Below, in pieces: positions 4,737 through 6,771 of a DNA stretch of 6,771 nucleotides. The position numbers were made by a program, and so were the translations under genes. The notes beneath the pieces are model-generated. The model had not been told where the DNA came from and did not search any database. It was given only the letters and a program-made list of their open reading frames with translations. Each line of letters begins with the position of its first letter. Position 1 is the first letter of the stretch. The stretch is from Caldifarciminota bacterium. Lineage in GTDB: Bacteria; Hydrothermota; Tepidihabitantia; SM23-42. Where the stretch lies: positions 1-6,771 of the forward strand of contig JAGMEL010000391.1 of assembly GCA_023128195.1 (NCBI GenBank), written 5' to 3'.

Positions 4737-5930
4737 ATGAGACATTCAATCTTCAAAACGATCTGTACGGCCGCGACACTGCTGGCCGGCTTGATCACGG
4801 CAGCTTCGGCACAGGAGAAGCTCGATCGCACGGTCTTGCCAATCCAAGAGCCGGAACGACCAACCTATAGCAAGCTTGACGTGCGCAAGAATGCAAAGTG
4901 GGAAATATTGTTTTTGTATGATGGAAAACCTAAATACTTTGGAAGTTCTGAAATTGAAGATCTTACTTTGGAGGAATGGGGTGACATAGGGGCATATAGT
5001 GCTTACCAGCTCTTTGACGAGAATGTGACCACCGCCTGGGTGGAAGGCGTAGAAGGGGATGGTATTGGAGAATATGTATTGATTGGACAGGAAAATACCC
5101 TTCCGGACAAGATCCATATAAACAATGGATACCAGAAAACGGAGTCTTTGTATTATAAAAATAGTCGGCCTAAAACACTGAAACTAAGTCTTTATGTGGC
5201 TTATCAATTACCTGGAGATGTAACAGAACTGGGAAGAATTTTTCAGTGTTTGCAATATCCTGACTCAACAATCCTTCATTTAAAAGATAAAATGGGAACC
5301 CAGGTTTTTGAGTTGCCTTTTGATATAAAAAGGGTAAAATCCGTAAAAAGTAATGGAGATGCCAATTTTGAAAAGGAATTTGAGGAAAGAGTAGATAAGT
5401 TTGTAGAACATGAACATTATTACGGTTATATCTTAAAACTGGAGATCATGGATGTATATAAAGGAAGCAAGTGGGATGATACCTCCATTTCAGACCTTTG
5501 GTTCAGCAGAGAAAAAAAAGAAGTAGTGAATAAAATATATAAAATTTCTGCAAAGGAGAGGATTATCAGGGTCTTCAAAGAAAATGGTAATATATTTTTT
5601 TCTACAACAAAGCAGGAAGACATTTTTCTAGTCGGTCCTAATAATATTGAGGATGAAATAATTGTTGTAGACGGGGATAAGCTGAATATGTCTCTTAGTG
5701 CTGTGAGTTCTGATAAAGAATGGGCCCAAATAGATTTTTATTTCTTTGATGGTAATTATAAAAAAGTCTCTTTTCTGTATAATGTAAGGCTCCGAAAAAA
5801 GGTGGACAAAGCCCTGGGGAATGACTATTACACATTGTATGGTTTTGTAGAGCAAAACGGAAAGACCTACATTAAATCCAACCGTGGACTTATTAACCTG
5901 GAAGATGTTTGGGAATTGATCCGGGAATAA
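4737..5930 (+). CDS. Secreted protein with NADase-type glycan-binding-like domain; chimeric N-terminus
   Basis: The 397-aa product starts with a Sec signal peptide (residues 1-25: basic start, TAATLLAGLITA core, cleavage after ASA). Residues 26-51 (QEKLDRTVLPIQEPERPTY, then SKLDVRK) strongly resemble the linker that follows the signal peptide of many proteobacterial arylsulfatases, as I recall them; no sulfatase domain follows. From ~54 the protein matches spirochaetal secreted proteins with a discoidin-like, NADase-type glycan-binding domain: YSAYQLFDENVTTAWVEG (87-104), GDGIGE (107-112), NGYQK, and SDLWFS (252-257). The ~140-residue C-terminal part is an unassigned beta-rich region. AGGAGG at 4724-4729 serves the ATG. 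The coding DNA is visibly GC-rich to ~4895 and AT-rich after, matching the domain junction. The gene opens the second cassette position (after GTTAGCT), but I find no attC behind it. A cell-surface or periplasmic binding role is inference. Confidence 0.8.
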   Translation: MRHSIFKTICTAATLLAGLITAASAQEKLDRTVLPIQEPERPTYSKLDVRKNAKWEILFLYDGKPKYFGSSEIEDLTLEEWGDIGAYSAYQLFDENVTTAWVEGVEGDGIGEYVLIGQENTLPDKIHINNGYQKTESLYYKNSRPKTLKLSLYVAYQLPGDVTELGRIFQCLQYPDSTILHLKDKMGTQVFELPFDIKRVKSVKSNGDANFEKEFEERVDKFVEHEHYYGYILKLEIMDVYKGSKWDDTSISDLWFSREKKEVVNKIYKISAKERIIRVFKENGNIFFSTTKQEDIFLVGPNNIEDEIIVVDGDKLNMSLSAVSSDKEWAQIDFYFFDGNYKKVSFLYNVRLRKKVDKALGNDYYTLYGFVEQNGKTYIKSNRGLINLEDVWELIRE

Positions 5931-5989
5931 TTTCACAAAGAAATAAGGGACGGGGGTTGACTCTGTGACATTTTAACAAGAATAAAACC

Positions 5990-6033
5990 TGTTCCTAAAT
6001 AACCATTGAAATCTGTAGATTTCCGTATATAAT
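5990..6033 (+). promoter_or_regulatory. Promoter of the second methyltransferase; second copy of the 27-bp block
   Basis: Bases 5990-6016 are identical to 2540-2566. TTGAAA (6006-6011) and TATAAT (6028-6033) are 16 bp apart, as in the first copy, while the spacer sequence between 6017 and 6027 has diverged. AAGGAG at 6045-6050 is the ribosome site. Sequence before 5990 does not match the sequence before 2540, so the similarity has a sharp left edge. The rest of the gap 5931-5989 contains a weak TTGACT box (5957) and TTTTAACAAG, but no attC for the preceding cassette. Confidence 0.7.
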
Positions 6034-6063
6034 ATTTCAGATTTAAGGAGAGAACGCCGGAAA

Positions 6064-6771
6064 ATGGATAATTTATTAACAATCAAACAAGCGAGTATGT
6101 GGGCAAGTAAGCATTTAAACCGACAGGTAACAACATCAAATATTTCTTACCTTATTCAATATGGAAAGATTAAAAAACATGATGACAATGGATCAATTTT
6201 GGTTGACTTAAATGATTTAAAACGTTATTACAAATCATTTCATGGCAAACGAGAGTTGAAATGGAAAAAAAGTCTGGGTGATGATTTAAATTGGGCATTA
6301 TCTTTTGACCATTTAAGGGAAAAAGATACAACAAAACATGTCCATAGATTACATCCTTACAAAGGTAAATTTATCCCCCAATTAGTAGAATATTTTCTTG
6401 ATAAGCATACAGATGAATTTAAAAAAGAGACATATTTTAAAAAAGGCAATATTATCTTAGACCCGTTTTGTGGGTCAGGAACAACCTTAGTACAGGCGAA
6501 TGAGATGAGCATGCATTCGATAGGAATAGATATTTCACATTTTAACTGTATGATTTCTGAGGTGAAATTATTCGATTATAATTTCAAGTCATTAGAAAAA
6601 GAAGTAAAAAAAATACAGGATGCAGTTATAACTTTAGAAATCGATACTAAAATCAGTAATTTTGAAAATGAACTTTATGATGAATTGGCAAAATTCAATT
6701 ATAAATACTTTCCGAGTCCTGAATTTAAATACAGAGTATATCGTGGAGTTATAAATGAGGATAAATATGCA
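6064..6771 (+). CDS. DNA methyltransferase with N-terminal HTH-like segment, 3' end outside window
   Basis: 236 codons are visible and open to the window edge. Residues 1-60 (LTIKQASMWASKHLNRQV, then TTSNISYLIQYGKIKK...LVDLNDLKRYY) look like an excisionase/MerR-type helix-turn-helix, a possible DNA reader. HPYKGKF at 97-103 and the AdoMet motif ILDPFCGSGTT at 131-141, followed by GIDISHFNCMISEVK, are typical of site-specific DNA N-methyltransferases in which motif I precedes the catalytic (D/N/S)PP(Y/F) motif; that motif is not yet reached, which suits the visible length. Base target (N6-A or N4-C) cannot be told. It shares its promoter block with the R-M operon methyltransferase but not its class or motif order. 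A restriction partner, if any, lies downstream of the window. ATG chosen from the AAGGAG site 13 bp upstream, a somewhat long spacing. Confidence 0.88.
   Translation, partial: MDNLLTIKQASMWASKHLNRQVTTSNISYLIQYGKIKKHDDNGSILVDLNDLKRYYKSFHGKRELKWKKSLGDDLNWALSFDHLREKDTTKHVHRLHPYKGKFIPQLVEYFLDKHTDEFKKETYFKKGNIILDPFCGSGTTLVQANEMSMHSIGIDISHFNCMISEVKLFDYNFKSLEKEVKKIQDAVITLEIDTKISNFENELYDELAKFNYKYFPSPEFKYRVYRGVINEDKYA

Noticed and set aside
4746..5117. Reverse-strand frame of 123 codons, and similar ones at 788-1003, 1728-1982, 3225-3527, 4376-4639 and 5628-5936
   Set aside because: Each lies opposite a well-supported + strand gene or cassette, and the proteins resemble no family I know.
5957..5986. 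Promoter TTGACT...AATAAA upstream of the second methyltransferase
   Set aside because: The -10 match is poor with an 18-bp spacer, and a much better promoter follows at 6006-6033.
1..6771. tRNA, rRNA or tRNA-type attachment sites
   Set aside because: No cloverleaf arms or conserved T-loop sequence seen on either strand in the intergenic gaps.

Overview
The window is AT-rich accessory DNA with strong Shine-Dalgarno sites and normal TGA stops, and every gene lies on the + strand. The best landmark is a piece of integron: the last ~35 codons of an integron integrase (intI, ending 4200), a candidate attI region, a complete gene cassette (4376-4702) with a foldable attC, and the start of a second cassette. 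Cassettes run in the same direction as intI, which is the reverse ('inverted') layout known from Treponema denticola. Together with the base composition and a secreted NADase-type glycan-binding protein of a kind I associate with spirochaetes, this suggests a Treponema-like spirochaete. The taxonomic call is an inference.

Layout. 1-1047: 3' part of a DUF2779 protein (Cas4-like nuclease piece plus DEDD-type exonuclease). 1162-1992: unrecognised 276-aa protein. 2155-2502: small GIY-YIG nuclease-like protein. 2599-4064: a type II restriction-modification pair, a beta-class DNA methyltransferase followed 5 bp later by a winged-helix/HNH endonuclease. 4096-4200: intI 3' remnant. 4201-4375: attI-like region. 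4376-4702: DUF4177 cassette with attC. 4737-5930: secreted protein whose N-terminus looks borrowed from an arylsulfatase-type leader. 6064-end: a second DNA methyltransferase with an N-terminal helix-turn-helix-like segment, cut by the window edge.

Two repeat families organise the region. A 14-bp direct repeat (AGGCRTTCGTTTGT) closes each of three consecutive gene modules at 1116, 2529 and 4082, and the last copy abuts the intI remnant. Read in frame it resembles the IntI codons that should come next upstream, apart from one extra base. One reading is that nuclease/defence modules accumulated in tandem at a site inside intI and destroyed the integrase. Separately, a 27-bp identical block containing a -35 box, followed at the same spacing by a -10 box, lies upstream of both methyltransferase genes (2540 and 5990). 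It marks the left end of each methyltransferase module and is probably a shared promoter unit.

The genes look like a defence-rich accretion (DUF2779, unknown plus GIY-YIG, R-M pair, second methyltransferase) stacked on a decaying integron platform. The functional coupling among modules is inferred from position only. The intergenic stretches (1048-1161, 1993-2154, 2503-2598, 4201-4409, 4611-4736, 5931-6063) are all under 300 bp and are described below where they hold anything.
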